A stretch of 64,000 nucleotides of DNA from SIG455 sp045659025 (GCA_045659025.1 JAZOWA010000009.1:16005-80004), one strand, 5' to 3'. Positions 7,857 through 15,449 are shown, counted from the stretch's first letter. Numbers and translations are program-made. Notes: generated by a model from the letters alone, not told the origin.

Positions 7857-8963
7857 TCAGTTGATTTTGATGGTCTCCCACAATGTGTTTATGAAATCAA
7901 GAGTATCTGCCTTAAGATTACGGTAGGCGTTCTTCTCATATTTTACCGCAAAATCGTCAACGTGTTTATACAATACATCCATTGCTTCCTCACCCATCTC
8001 ATCGATATATCCTTCGTTAGTATATACCAATTTATTGGGGGATGCGTAGTAAGTATATAAAGCGTTTGCCACGGCAGGCTCTTCGGAAAGCATATAGTTG
8101 ATAAAGATCTCTGCAAGGTCTTTATTCTGACAGCAGTTGGGGATACACATTGCATCCACATAGAAGTTGGTGTTGTCGGGATAATAGAACTTGAGGTCCA
8201 CATCCTCGGCCTGAGCGTCCTTCATAGTGAAGTAGTCGCCTGCATAGTATGCACCGATTGATGCTTCGCCGGATTCCATAATGTTGTAAATCTCGTCCAT
8301 AACAAAGCTATACACGAGGGGTCTCTGGTTGAGAAGCTCTTCACACGCCTGCTTCCATACCGCAGGGTCATCGGTGTTTACATCAAGACCGTTCTTATAC
8401 ATCGCCATACCGAAGGCGTCACGGGAGTTGTTGAACTGGAGTATCTTATCGGCATACTTCTCATTCCACAAAAGGTCCCAACCGCCTACATCTGCTTCGT
8501 CAACCTGGTTTGCATTGTAAATAACGCCAATAATACCATAAGCATAAGGCACAGTGTATTTACCCTCTGCATCATAATAAAGACGCTTGAAGTTATCGTC
8601 TATATGCCGGTAGTTGGGGATATTATCAAAATTAAGGGGAAGGAGCATATCCTCCTGGGCCATACGGGCTATCATATAGTCTGACGGGATAACCACGTCA
8701 TAGCTCACCGCACCGCTGGAGAGTTTGCTATACATATCCTCATTGGAGGCAAAGGTGGAGTAGTTAACCTTTACCTTTGTGCCATAGGTGGCAGCATACC
8801 AATTCTCAAATTCCTTGATAGTATTGAAAGTGCCTTCGCTACCGTCAGAGATATACTCACCCCAGTTATACACATTAAGGGTAAGGGTCTCCTCACCGCA
8901 TCCTGTGAGGCACATTCCGCACAATATTGCAACGGATACAATCACGGACAATAATCTTTTCAT
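7857..8963 (-). CDS. potD: spermidine/putrescine ABC transporter, substrate-binding lipoprotein
   Basis: 368 residues. Binds polyamine outside the membrane and delivers it to PotBC. A lipoprotein signal is clear: MKRLLSVIVSVAILCGMCL followed by lipobox LTGC with Cys22. The mature part opens LNVYNWGEYISDGSEGTFNT, the PotD/PotF signature, with FNSFASNEDMY-like and VPSDYMIARM motifs after it. The start codon directly follows the potC stop, and it is the last gene of potABCD. Confidence 0.93.
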   Translation of the reverse strand: MKRLLSVIVSVAILCGMCLTGCGEETLTLNVYNWGEYISDGSEGTFNTIKEFENWYAATYGTKVKVNYSTFASNEDMYSKLSSGAVSYDVVIPSDYMIARMAQEDMLLPLNFDNIPNYRHIDDNFKRLYYDAEGKYTVPYAYGIIGVIYNANQVDEADVGGWDLLWNEKYADKILQFNNSRDAFGMAMYKNGLDVNTDDPAVWKQACEELLNQRPLVYSFVMDEIYNIMESGEASIGAYYAGDYFTMKDAQAEDVDLKFYYPDNTNFYVDAMCIPNCCQNKDLAEIFINYMLSEEPAVANALYTYYASPNKLVYTNEGYIDEMGEEAMDVLYKHVDDFAVKYEKNAYRNLKADTLDFINTLWETIKIN

Positions 8964-9773
8964 TTATGCATTCCCCTTTCTCTCATCATCGCTGTTCTTA
9001 CTTTCAACTGCGTTGTTTATAATAAGAAGTATCATCGTTGCCGCAAAGATTATTGTGGCAAGGGCGTACATCTTGGGAGTCACTGTTTTCTTGGTCATAC
9101 CGTATATACGTATGGGCAAGGTCTGGAAATCGTTGCCCGTGGTGAAGTAACTGATTACGAAGTCATCCAGAGACAACGTAAACGCCATAATCGCACCCGT
9201 TATGATACTGGGCATAATCTGGGGCAGGGTCACTTTGAGAAACGCCTTCATAGGTGTGCAACCCAAATCCTGCGCCGCCTCGGTGAGGTTGGGATCCATC
9301 TGGTTGAGCTTGGGCAACACCTGAAATATCACATAAGGCAAGCAGAAAGTGATGTGGGCAATCAAAAGTGTCCAGAAATTAAGGCTGGTCACTGCACCGA
9401 AAAGCTGACCCACAAATACGAATACCAGCATCATAGAGATACCCGTTATAATATCAGGGTTAATCATAGGAATATTGGTGATGCTGTTCATAGCCACTCT
9501 GTACCATTCCTTGCGGATGCGGTATATACCGTATGCCGCCATAGTGCCGATTACGGTGGAAATCACCGTGGCAGAGGTGGCGAGTATCAGAGTGTTCTTC
9601 ACAGATTCTAAAGTGCTCTCATCACCTATAAGTTCCTTATACCATCTGAGTGAGAAGCCGGAGAATACGGACAGACTCTTGGCATCATTGAAAGAGAATA
9701 CCAAAAGCACAAGGATAGGCGCAAACAAAAAGGCGAATATCAGGGATGTGTAGATTTTAGACGATATCTTCAT
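8964..9773 (-). CDS. potC: spermidine/putrescine ABC transporter permease PotC
   Basis: 269 residues with about six membrane segments. The EAA loop that contacts the ATPase is EAAQDLGCTPMKAFLKVTLP (about residues 163-182). I start at ATG 9773, 8 nt after GGAGG; a GTG three codons earlier is possible. The start is 1 nt past the potB stop. Confidence 0.93.
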   Translation of the reverse strand: MKISSKIYTSLIFAFLFAPILVLLVFSFNDAKSLSVFSGFSLRWYKELIGDESTLESVKNTLILATSATVISTVIGTMAAYGIYRIRKEWYRVAMNSITNIPMINPDIITGISMMLVFVFVGQLFGAVTSLNFWTLLIAHITFCLPYVIFQVLPKLNQMDPNLTEAAQDLGCTPMKAFLKVTLPQIMPSIITGAIMAFTLSLDDFVISYFTTGNDFQTLPIRIYGMTKKTVTPKMYALATIIFAATMILLIINNAVESKNSDDERKGNA

Positions 9774-9774
9774 C

Positions 9775-10656
9775 TTATGCACCTCCGTGAACGGTCTTGC
9801 CTGTTACGTATTTCAAAAGACCCATACACACAAGCAATATAACCATAAGTATAAAGGCAATAGCCGCTGCGAAGTGAAGGTTATTGGCGATATACTGGCC
9901 TTCTATAACGTCACCTATAAGCAGGAATTTGCCGTTACCCAGCTTCTGGGAGATATAGAACGTGCTTATTGAGGGTATGAGCACCATGGTCACACCCGAG
10001 ATTACACCGGGAAGACTCAAGGGGAACACTACCCTTCTCATTACGCCAAAGCCATTACAGCCCAAATCCCTTGCCGCCTCAAGAAGTTTCTCGTCCATCT
10101 TGGCAAGGATTGAGTATATAGGCAGAATCATATAAGGGAAATAATCATACACCATGCCGATTACCACCGCCGTCTCCGTACCGATTATACGGAGGGGTTC
10201 AAAGCCAAGGCTTGTGATAATGGTATTGAGGATGCCTGTGTCCTGAAGGATTGTCATCCACGCGTAGGTGCGGATGAGGAAGTTCATCCACATGGGAATC
10301 ATAATAAGTGTCACAAGGAAGCGCTGTGTCTTCGCCTTTGCCCTTGCCATAATATATGCCATGGGATAGCCGATAACAAGGCATACCACAGTAGATACCG
10401 TGGCGAGTTTGAGTGAACGGACAAAGATTACAAGATATGTCTTGATCTCGTATGTAGAGCCGTCATCATTTCGCACCTTGCTCACTGCGAAAAAGAATCT
10501 TTTGATATTTTCAAGGGTGAAGTTGAAGTCGTTATCCGTGAAGGCATAATACGCCACAAATGCAAGGGGTACAAGTATGAAAAACACCGACCATACAGAA
10601 TAGGGAAACAAAAACAACCCTATACCGCCCTGCCTCTTTGACAGAGTTTTGCCCAT
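9775..10656 (-). CDS. potB: spermidine/putrescine ABC transporter permease PotB
   Basis: 293 residues, about six membrane segments, pairing with PotC to form the channel. The EAA motif is EAARDLGCNGFGVMRRVVFP. I start at MGKTLSKRQG (10656), which has GGAGGTGA about 7 nt upstream. A reading 12 codons longer would overlap the end of potA. The coding ends of potA and potB nearly touch, so translation is likely coupled. Confidence 0.93.
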   Translation of the reverse strand: MGKTLSKRQGGIGLFLFPYSVWSVFFILVPLAFVAYYAFTDNDFNFTLENIKRFFFAVSKVRNDDGSTYEIKTYLVIFVRSLKLATVSTVVCLVIGYPMAYIMARAKAKTQRFLVTLIMIPMWMNFLIRTYAWMTILQDTGILNTIITSLGFEPLRIIGTETAVVIGMVYDYFPYMILPIYSILAKMDEKLLEAARDLGCNGFGVMRRVVFPLSLPGVISGVTMVLIPSISTFYISQKLGNGKFLLIGDVIEGQYIANNLHFAAAIAFILMVILLVCMGLLKYVTGKTVHGGA

Positions 10657-10657
10657 A

Positions 10658-11770
10658 TCAGTCCTCACCTCCGGCAACAAGAAGTTCGTCAAGCTCGTTG
10701 GAATATGAGGAATAGTCTCCGAACATACCTGAGTATTTGGATTTCTTCATAATATGGATGGCATCAGGATCAAGGGATATACCTATCCTCTCGCCTACGT
10801 TTACGGAGTCGGTGGTCTGTATCATCCATTTGAAACCGCCGATATCCACGATGATCTCATTGTGAACGCCCATAAAGGTCACCTGAGTAACCGTACCTTT
10901 AAGCATACCCTTATCCTCGGGTACAATGTCCACGTCCTCAGGACGTACCACAACATCAACGGGCTCGCCCTCGGCAAAACCCTTGTCAAGACACTCAAAG
11001 GTGTGGCCTGAAAAACTTGCTCTGAAGTTAGCAAGCATTACGCCGTCTATAATATTGCTCTCGCCAATGAAGTCGGCAACGAAAGCGTTCTTGGGTTCGT
11101 TATAAATATCCGCAGGAGTTCCTATCTGCTGAATCTTACCCTCGCTGAGCACCACAATGGTATCAGACATACTGAGGGCCTCCTCCTGATCGTGGGTAAC
11201 AAATACGAATGTAATACCTGTGCTCTGCTGAATCTTTTTAAGTTCCTGCTGCATATCCTTGCGGAGCTTGAGGTCAAGGGCACCAAGGGGCTCATCGAGA
11301 AGGAGTATTCTCGGCTTATTGATAAGCGCTCTTGCAATAGCAACCCTCTGTTGCTGACCGCCGGAGAGGCTGGTCACACTACGATTGGCAAAGTTTGAAA
11401 GCATAACCAGAGACAGCATCTCCTCTACCTGCTTCTTTATCTCGTCTTTGGGGAGCTTTCTCTCCCTCAAGGGAAATGCCACATTCTCAAACACATTGAG
11501 ATGAGGAAACAATGCGTACTTCTGGAACACGGTGTTTACATTACGCTTATGGGGAGGCACATCGTTGATGCATTCGCCCATAAACACCACCTCACCCTCG
11601 TCGGGCGTCTCAAATCCACCTATCATACGCAAAAGAGTGGTCTTGCCACATCCTGAAGGACCCAGCAAAGTGATAAACTCGTTATCGCATATATAGAGAT
11701 TAATGCCATCCAAAACCTTCTCACCATCAAAGGATTTTGAGATGTTTTTAAGTTCTATCAGTTTATTCAT
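10658..11770 (-). CDS. potA: spermidine/putrescine ABC transporter ATP-binding protein
   Basis: 370 residues. Energises polyamine uptake. Walker A is GPSGCGKTT near residue 38, the signature is LSGGQQQRVAIARAL near 138, Walker B is RILLLDEPLGALD near 158, and the switch His is in FVTHDQEEAL. The C-terminal 120 residues form the TOBE regulatory domain. GGAGG lies 8 nt before the ATG. It is first in the operon, after an unusually long structured leader. Confidence 0.95.
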   Translation of the reverse strand: MNKLIELKNISKSFDGEKVLDGINLYICDNEFITLLGPSGCGKTTLLRMIGGFETPDEGEVVFMGECINDVPPHKRNVNTVFQKYALFPHLNVFENVAFPLRERKLPKDEIKKQVEEMLSLVMLSNFANRSVTSLSGGQQQRVAIARALINKPRILLLDEPLGALDLKLRKDMQQELKKIQQSTGITFVFVTHDQEEALSMSDTIVVLSEGKIQQIGTPADIYNEPKNAFVADFIGESNIIDGVMLANFRASFSGHTFECLDKGFAEGEPVDVVVRPEDVDIVPEDKGMLKGTVTQVTFMGVHNEIIVDIGGFKWMIQTTDSVNVGERIGISLDPDAIHIMKKSKYSGMFGDYSSYSNELDELLVAGGED

Positions 11771-11794
11771 CTGTGCGTCCTCCCGAAATCAAAA

Positions 11795-11826
11795 ATGCAG
11801 TATGTCGCCTCGGCAACATACTGCAT
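11795..11826 (-). terminator. terminator-like hairpin just before potA (possible attenuator)
   Basis: An 11-bp perfect stem, ATGCAGTATGT (11795-11805) with ACATACTGCAT (11816-11826), is followed on the minus strand by TTTTGATTT. It ends about 24 nt before the potA start. Upstream, ATACAGTAT (near 11861-11869) could pair with the 3' arm with one mismatch, an antiterminator candidate. Attenuation is inference from this layout. Confidence 0.6.
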
Positions 11827-11983
11827 ACGAATACAAAGATACGGATAGATTCCGTAAATATACTGTATCTCAATGGGTTCAGAGTCTATATAGCAAAGAA
11901 TACTTTTACTACTCTTATTGACCATTTCACAAGTGATGCGCCACAAGGCAATATTATCAAACTTATAAAACTTGAGCTTCTAA

Positions 11984-12128
11984 CTCAATCAATAAGGCAA
12001 CAGAAGTTGCCAACCGATTGGACAAATATCCAACACAGTCTTCGGCATTCGACCCGGCTGTCCGTATGGCCTTGGCCGACAAGGTCGGCGGTCGTATATC
12101 CTGCTTCGGAAAACTCTTTCCGATTGAG
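11984..12128 (-). ncRNA. structured 5' leader domain of the potABCD mRNA, candidate riboswitch
   Basis: On the minus strand the transcript begins near 12131. CTCAATC (12122-12128) can pair with GATTGAG (11984-11990), closing a domain of about 145 nt right at the 5' end. Inside are hairpins GGAAA/TTTCC (12108-12121), CCGAC/GTCGG (12076-12088), GGCC/GGCC (12068-12077, alternative to the previous one), TTGGA/TCCAA (12018-12033) and a 6-bp GGCAAC/GTTGCC with a TTCT loop (11996-12011). No coding potential is visible in 11771-12162. I do not recognise a known class: no T-box, SAM, TPP or purine signature. Confidence 0.55.
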
Positions 12129-12137
12129 ATGTAATTG

Positions 12138-12166
12138 AGTATAACACAACGGGCGAAATTTGTCAA
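12138..12166 (-). promoter_or_regulatory. potABCD promoter
   Basis: On the minus strand, TTGACA (12161-12166) and TATACT (12138-12143) are exactly 17 nt apart. The -35 box overlaps the stop codon of the upstream gene. The predicted transcript start near 12131 gives a leader of about 360 nt before potA. Confidence 0.85.
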
Positions 12167-12810
12167 CAGTTGTTTTTACCCATTGCCTCTGCTACTGCCA
12201 TATCCAGAAAGGCGTTGGAGAGGATTTCTTTCATATTATCCGCGGGAAAATCTCCCTCGTATTCATCAATACCGCAAATCTCGGTGATACGCACCACCCG
12301 TATCTCACCCTCATCCCCTACGGGAACGCACACGTACTGCCCTTTGCAAAAGGCATTGCTGCCTTTATAGCAATATCTCTTGCCTCCTCCGCCAAATACC
12401 ACTTTATATATGAAGATTCCGTCCGTGGCAGGGGCACTGTCTGCAAGATGCACAAGGGAATTGAGAAGTTCCTTCGCCATATTACGAGAGGAAAGGTCAA
12501 TTGATTTGTTATCCGCTATGCCCTCGGCAAACATCACCGCATCACAGTACATGGCATTAAAAAGAGTGGCATCACCGGTACGCTTCATAGAACACAGTTT
12601 CCTGCGAAGCAAAACAGCGAACTTGTGCATAGAAACAGATTCCACCGTCTGCTCAATGCTATTGTGCCTGTGGCATTTAAGATGCTCGCAAAGACGCCCT
12701 GCGATATCTATGGGAGTATCCAGTACATCCTCTGCTCTGTTATGATGATTTTGCTTTTTAATAAAAACGAATATTAAATCACGAAAAAACTTCTTTATCC
12801 TGCCAAGCAC
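12163..12810 (-). CDS. hypothetical protein with a possible small beta-barrel C-terminus
   Basis: 215 residues from GTG 12810, which has AAAGGG 7 nt upstream; an ATG at 12828 or a GTG at 12861 would add 6 or 17 residues. I do not recognise the family. The N-terminus is basic and amphipathic (RIKKFFRDLIFVFIKK), the middle is helical, and residues about 140-190 alternate Gly and hydrophobics (KVVFGGGGKRYCYKG, then FCKGQYVCVPVGDEGEIRVV), which looks like a PriA N-terminal-type barrel. That comparison is a guess from pattern. There is no signal peptide. It is divergent from the LarA-like gene and upstream of the pot promoter. Confidence 0.6.
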   Translation of the reverse strand: MLGRIKKFFRDLIFVFIKKQNHHNRAEDVLDTPIDIAGRLCEHLKCHRHNSIEQTVESVSMHKFAVLLRRKLCSMKRTGDATLFNAMYCDAVMFAEGIADNKSIDLSSRNMAKELLNSLVHLADSAPATDGIFIYKVVFGGGGKRYCYKGSNAFCKGQYVCVPVGDEGEIRVVRITEICGIDEYEGDFPADNMKEILSNAFLDMAVAEAMGKNNC

Positions 12811-12848
12811 ACCATCACACCCTTTCATAAAGTAATTTCGATTTTTTG

Positions 12849-12876
12849 TTGCCAGGTTCACTTTTTATGATATAAT
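12849..12876 (+). promoter_or_regulatory. promoter of the LarA-like gene
   Basis: TTGCCA (12849-12854), a 16-nt spacer and TATAAT (12871-12876) with an extended TGA just upstream. It reads into the gene at 12963. Confidence 0.75.
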
Positions 12877-12962
12877 AGAATCAGAAATTTTTGTAGAAAA
12901 AGTTGCGGACATCACCCACCATATTCAATATGGCGAATCCGCAAATCAGAAAGGAACTATTT

Positions 12963-14225
12963 ATGTCTACAGTATCAACACTTCTGGAGGGATACCCTAT
13001 TCCCAAGGTTGCCAAGGTTTTGGAAACTTTCAACAATGATGTTTTAGAGGACGTGGAAGGCACTCTACGTGAAGGTCTTTCCGCATCATGTGCGTCAATT
13101 ACTCCCGGTGCCCGTATCGCCATAACCTGTGGTAGCCGTGGCATTGACAAGTATGTGGATATGGTACGCACCGTTGTAGAATTCGTCAAGGAAAAGGGCG
13201 GTAACCCCATCCTCATTCCTTCTATGGGCAGCCATGGTGGTGCTACCGGAGAAGGTCAGGCAGAGGTGCTCCGCCGTTTCGGTATTACCGAGGAGGCAAT
13301 CGGTGCTCCCGTTTTATCTTCCATGGAAGTTGTGGAAATCGGTAAAACTGCCAAGGGTCTCCCCGTATATATTGATAAAAATGCTTATGAAGCCGACGGT
13401 ATCATCCTGTTAAACAGAGTAAAACCCCATACCTCTTTCCGTGGCAAGTACGAGAGCGGTCTTATCAAAATGTTGGCAATCGGTCTTGCCAAGCAGAAGG
13501 GTGCGGAAATGACCCACTTCCTCCGCTACGAAAATATGGCAGAAAACATTGTATCTGTCGGCACTATCGGTATTGAAAAATTAAATATCCTCTGTGGCGT
13601 GGCCAGCATTGAAAACGGATATAACCGCATAGCCGAGCTTCATGTGTTGCGCAAAGATGAAATCCTTGAAAAAGAGCCTGATCTTCTGCAACGTGCATGG
13701 AGCAGGATGCCTCGCATTGCCCTTGATACTATAGATGTTCTGATCGTAAATGAAATCGGCAAGGATATCAGCGGTTGCGGTATGGACACAAACATTATCG
13801 GTCGTTACCATACCCGTGCCGCATCAGGTGGCCCCGAAACCATAAAGCTCGGTGTACTGAACGTAAGCGAAAAATCCGAAGGAAACGCCAATGGTATGGG
13901 CCTTGCAGATTTTATGCCACGTCATATGTATGATGAAATTGACTTTGAAGCATCCTACGTAAACACCTTGACCTCCACCGAACCAAACAGTACCAGAATC
14001 CCCATGGTGCTTGCAAATGATAACGAGGTGTTCCGCGCAGGCGTAAAGCTTTGCGGACAGATAAACCCCGAGGATATCCGCATGGTTATTATCCAAAGCA
14101 CAAAGTATCTGGATACGGTTTATATGTCAGAAGCTGCAGTCAAAGCCGCCGTGTGCCCTGTGGAAGTGGTCAGCGACTATATGGAAGTTCCCTTTGATGA
14201 TAATGGTAATCTGAAGCTATTCTAA
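12963..14225 (+). CDS. LarA-family (DUF2088) protein, nickel-pincer racemase-like
   Basis: 420 residues, near the 420-430 of lactate racemase LarA. LarA enzymes racemise or epimerise 2-hydroxy acids with a nickel-pincer nucleotide covalently held by a lysine. Visible motifs are GSRGIDKY (about residue 60), PSMGSHGGATGEGQ (about 85-98) and VKPHTSFRGKYESG (about 150-163), matching the N-terminal DUF2088 fold and its His/Lys region. The substrate is unknown, since many homologs are not lactate racemases. I start at ATG 12963 because AAAGGA precedes it by 8 nt; a longer reading has no binding site. It is single, with its own promoter and terminator. The cofactor genes larB, larC and larE are not in the window. 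Confidence 0.8.
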   Translation: MSTVSTLLEGYPIPKVAKVLETFNNDVLEDVEGTLREGLSASCASITPGARIAITCGSRGIDKYVDMVRTVVEFVKEKGGNPILIPSMGSHGGATGEGQAEVLRRFGITEEAIGAPVLSSMEVVEIGKTAKGLPVYIDKNAYEADGIILLNRVKPHTSFRGKYESGLIKMLAIGLAKQKGAEMTHFLRYENMAENIVSVGTIGIEKLNILCGVASIENGYNRIAELHVLRKDEILEKEPDLLQRAWSRMPRIALDTIDVLIVNEIGKDISGCGMDTNIIGRYHTRAASGGPETIKLGVLNVSEKSEGNANGMGLADFMPRHMYDEIDFEASYVNTLTSTEPNSTRIPMVLANDNEVFRAGVKLCGQINPEDIRMVIIQSTKYLDTVYMSEAAVKAAVCPVEVVSDYMEVPFDDNGNLKLF

Positions 14226-14229
14226 ACTC

Positions 14230-14258
14230 AAAAAAGACACCCATCGGGTGTCTTTTTT
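14230..14258 (+). terminator. terminator after the LarA-like gene
   Basis: GACACCC (14236-14242), a 3-nt loop and GGGTGTC (14246-14252) flanked by A and T runs. It may act in both directions, since the XRE gene ends just beyond. Confidence 0.9.
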
Positions 14259-14264
14259 ATTATA

Positions 14265-14498
14265 TCAATCATCAAAAGAAAGCAATTTGTAGGGTGGAAT
14301 CTCCAATGCCTTCGCTATGCGAAACAAAGTATCAAGCGAAATGGCTTTATAGATATTAGGTGCCTCAATTTGACCGATAAACGACACACCGCAACCCACA
14401 ATCTCTGCCAACTGCTCCTGAGTCAAAGATTTGAGCTTCCTGTAATAAGATATTTTTAAGCCGATTTTAATATAATTGTTCTTAAATTCCGCTTTCAT
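14265..14498 (-). CDS. small XRE-family HTH transcriptional regulator
   Basis: 77 residues from ATG 14498, little more than one HTH_3 domain (LTQEQLAEIVGCGVSFIGQI at about residues 27-46, followed by an ALEIPPYKLL helix). Such proteins bind palindromes as dimers. ATG 14498 is preferred: GGGTGA lies 4 nt upstream, inside a 14-bp palindrome. An ATG at 14519 would start within the palindrome. Target genes are unknown; autoregulation is likely from the operator position. Confidence 0.85.
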   Translation of the reverse strand: MKAEFKNNYIKIGLKISYYRKLKSLTQEQLAEIVGCGVSFIGQIEAPNIYKAISLDTLFRIAKALEIPPYKLLSFDD

Positions 14499-14502
14499 TT
14501 TA

Positions 14503-14536
14503 TCACCCGATATAATCATATTATTATATCGGGTGA
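14503..14536. promoter_or_regulatory. 14-bp inverted repeat at the XRE start, putative operator
   Basis: TCACCCGATATAAT (14503-14516) and its exact complement ATTATATCGGGTGA (14523-14536) flank a 6-nt spacer. The palindrome contains TATAAT boxes on both strands and the presumed ribosome binding site of the regulator. This is the expected place for an autorepressor to bind. Confidence 0.7.
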
Positions 14537-14631
14537 ATTAAAATATTATTAAAATTATATTTTTGTTACTTTATGAATAATATTATATATCAATATCATA
14601 ATAAACAATCTGTCGTTTTTACAGACGGGAC

Positions 14632-14789
14632 TACGACTCGCTTTGCTCCCTGCATAAGTTCGTCTTGCCGTTCCCCTTTCGCTTTGCTCAGACTCACGGA
14701 GTCTCACTCTTACGACTCGCTTCGCTCCCTGCATAAGTTCGTCTTGCCGTTCGTCTTTCGCTTTGCTCGGACTCACGGAGTCTCACTTA
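14632..14789. repeat. two tandem copies of a 79-bp repeat
   Basis: Copy 1 is 14632-14710 and copy 2 is 14711-14789, nearly identical with only a handful of changes. Each contains GACTC-ACG-GAGTC, a small hairpin, and the run CTCGCTTTGCTCCC or its CTTCGC variant. Open frames across it on both strands are poor in codon logic and lack start signals, so I do not call genes. The gap 14537-14823 holds nothing else I can support. Confidence 0.85.
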
Positions 14790-14823
14790 TCGAACCGCGG
14801 GATTCTCCTTGTCCTAAAGCCAT

Positions 14824-14857
14824 AAAAAAATGACACCCGATAGGGTGTCATTTTTTT
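14824..14857 (-). terminator. terminator after tRNA-Ile
   Basis: AAAAAAATGACACCC (14824-14838), loop GATA and GGGTGTCATTTTTTT (14843-14857). The stem touches the 3' end of the tRNA gene. Confidence 0.92.
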
Positions 14858-14858
14858 A

Positions 14859-14932
14859 TGGGCCTTCAGGGACTCGAACCCCGGACCAACCGGTTATGAG
14901 CCGGTTGCTCTAACCAACTGAGCTAAAGGCCC
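14859..14932 (-). tRNA. tRNA-Ile (CAU anticodon, lysidine type)
   Basis: 74 nt including the discriminator A; CCA is not encoded. The acceptor GGGCCTT pairs with AAGGCCC, the D arm is GCTC/GAGC, and the anticodon stem ACCGG/CCGGT bears loop CTCATAA. A CAU anticodon could mean Met. The TTTAGCTCAGTTGGTTAGAGC region and the CGGCTCATAACCG core match AUA-reading tRNA-Ile2 of Firmicutes rather than elongator Met, which is encoded at 15326. TilS at 59784 would convert C34 to lysidine. Confidence 0.9.
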
Positions 14933-14957
14933 TTACTCAGTCAACTGAACATATTGC

Positions 14958-14986
14958 ATTATATCATTTATATCTATAGGTGTCAA
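14958..14986 (-). promoter_or_regulatory. tRNA-Ile promoter
   Basis: On the minus strand, consensus TTGACA (14981-14986), a 17-nt spacer and TATAAT (14958-14963) with extended TGA. It gives tRNA-Ile its own transcription unit. Confidence 0.9.
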
Positions 14987-15085
14987 TACCTTTGTGGAAA
15001 ATCTTTCACCGCAATATACGACACAAAAACGGCTACTTTCCCCTATCAATCTTTCTCAGGTTCAAGCCTTTTGTATCTTAAACAT

Positions 15086-15117
15086 AAAAAAACCATTCCA
15101 CAAGGAATGGTTTTTTT
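15086..15117 (-). terminator. terminator after tRNA-Val
   Basis: AAAAAAACCATTCC (15086-15099), loop ACAA and GGAATGGTTTTTTT (15104-15117), ending 2 nt from the tRNA-Val 3' end. Confidence 0.92.
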
Positions 15118-15118
15118 A

Positions 15119-15191
15119 TGGGAGTTATAGGGCTCGAACCTATGACCCTCTGCTTGTAAGGCAGATGCTCTCCCAGCTGAGCTAAACTCCC
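15119..15191 (-). tRNA. tRNA-Val (UAC anticodon)
   Basis: 73 nt including discriminator A; no encoded CCA. Acceptor GGGAGTT/AACTCCC, D arm GCTC/GAGC, anticodon stem TCTGC/GCAGA with loop CTTACAA, T loop TTCGAGC. Last gene of the Met-Glu-Val unit. Confidence 0.96.
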
Positions 15192-15195
15192 AAAA

Positions 15196-15267
15196 TGACC
15201 CGTAGGGGAGTCGAACCCCTGTTATCGCCGTGAAAGGGCGGTGTCTTAACCACTTGACCAACGGGCC
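15196..15267 (-). tRNA. tRNA-Glu (UUC anticodon)
   Basis: 72 nt including discriminator A; no encoded CCA. Acceptor GGCCCGT pairs with ACGGGTC (one G-U), anticodon loop CTTTCAC in stem CCGCC/GGCG, T arm GGGG/CCCC with TTCGACT. Only 4 nt from tRNA-Val. Confidence 0.96.
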
Positions 15268-15325
15268 ATATATATTATCCGGCAAATGACACAATACTGT
15301 GCCCTCCGCCGGTTGTTTTACAAAG

Positions 15326-15399
15326 TAGCGGCAGACGGATTTGAACCATCGACACTACGGGTATGAACCGTATGCTCTAGCCAACTGAGCTATGCCGCC
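15326..15399 (-). tRNA. tRNA-Met elongator (CAU anticodon)
   Basis: 74 nt including discriminator A; no encoded CCA. Acceptor GGCGGCA with TGCCGCT (terminal G-U), anticodon stem TACGG/CCGTA with loop TTCATAC, as in the elongator Met tRNA of Bacillus. The lack of the three G-C pairs in the anticodon stem excludes initiator. First gene of the three-tRNA unit. Confidence 0.93.
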
Positions 15400-15420
15400 A
15401 TGCGAACCGCAAACAACAGT

Positions 15421-15449
15421 ATTATAATACGAATGATTACGGTTGTCAA
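15421..15449 (-). promoter_or_regulatory. promoter of the Met-Glu-Val tRNA unit
   Basis: A perfect consensus on the minus strand: TTGACA (15444-15449), a 17-nt spacer and TATAAT (15421-15426), about 20 nt before tRNA-Met. Strength fits a stable RNA promoter. Confidence 0.93.

Noticed and set aside
11984..12128. 6S RNA or other stand-alone RNA upstream of potA
   Set aside because: No long rod with a central bubble and no terminator at its 3' end; it lies on the pot transcript.
14230..14516. Functional link between the CACCCGAT-like sequence in terminators and the XRE operator
   Set aside because: The shared 6-8 bases are explained by the GC-rich terminator stems; the AT part of the operator is missing.
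14632..14789. CRISPR array
   Set aside because: Only two adjacent copies, with no unique spacers and no cas genes.
14555..14833. Open frames in the tandem repeat on both strands
   Set aside because: They exist because the repeat lacks stop codons; no binding site, and the product repeats itself.
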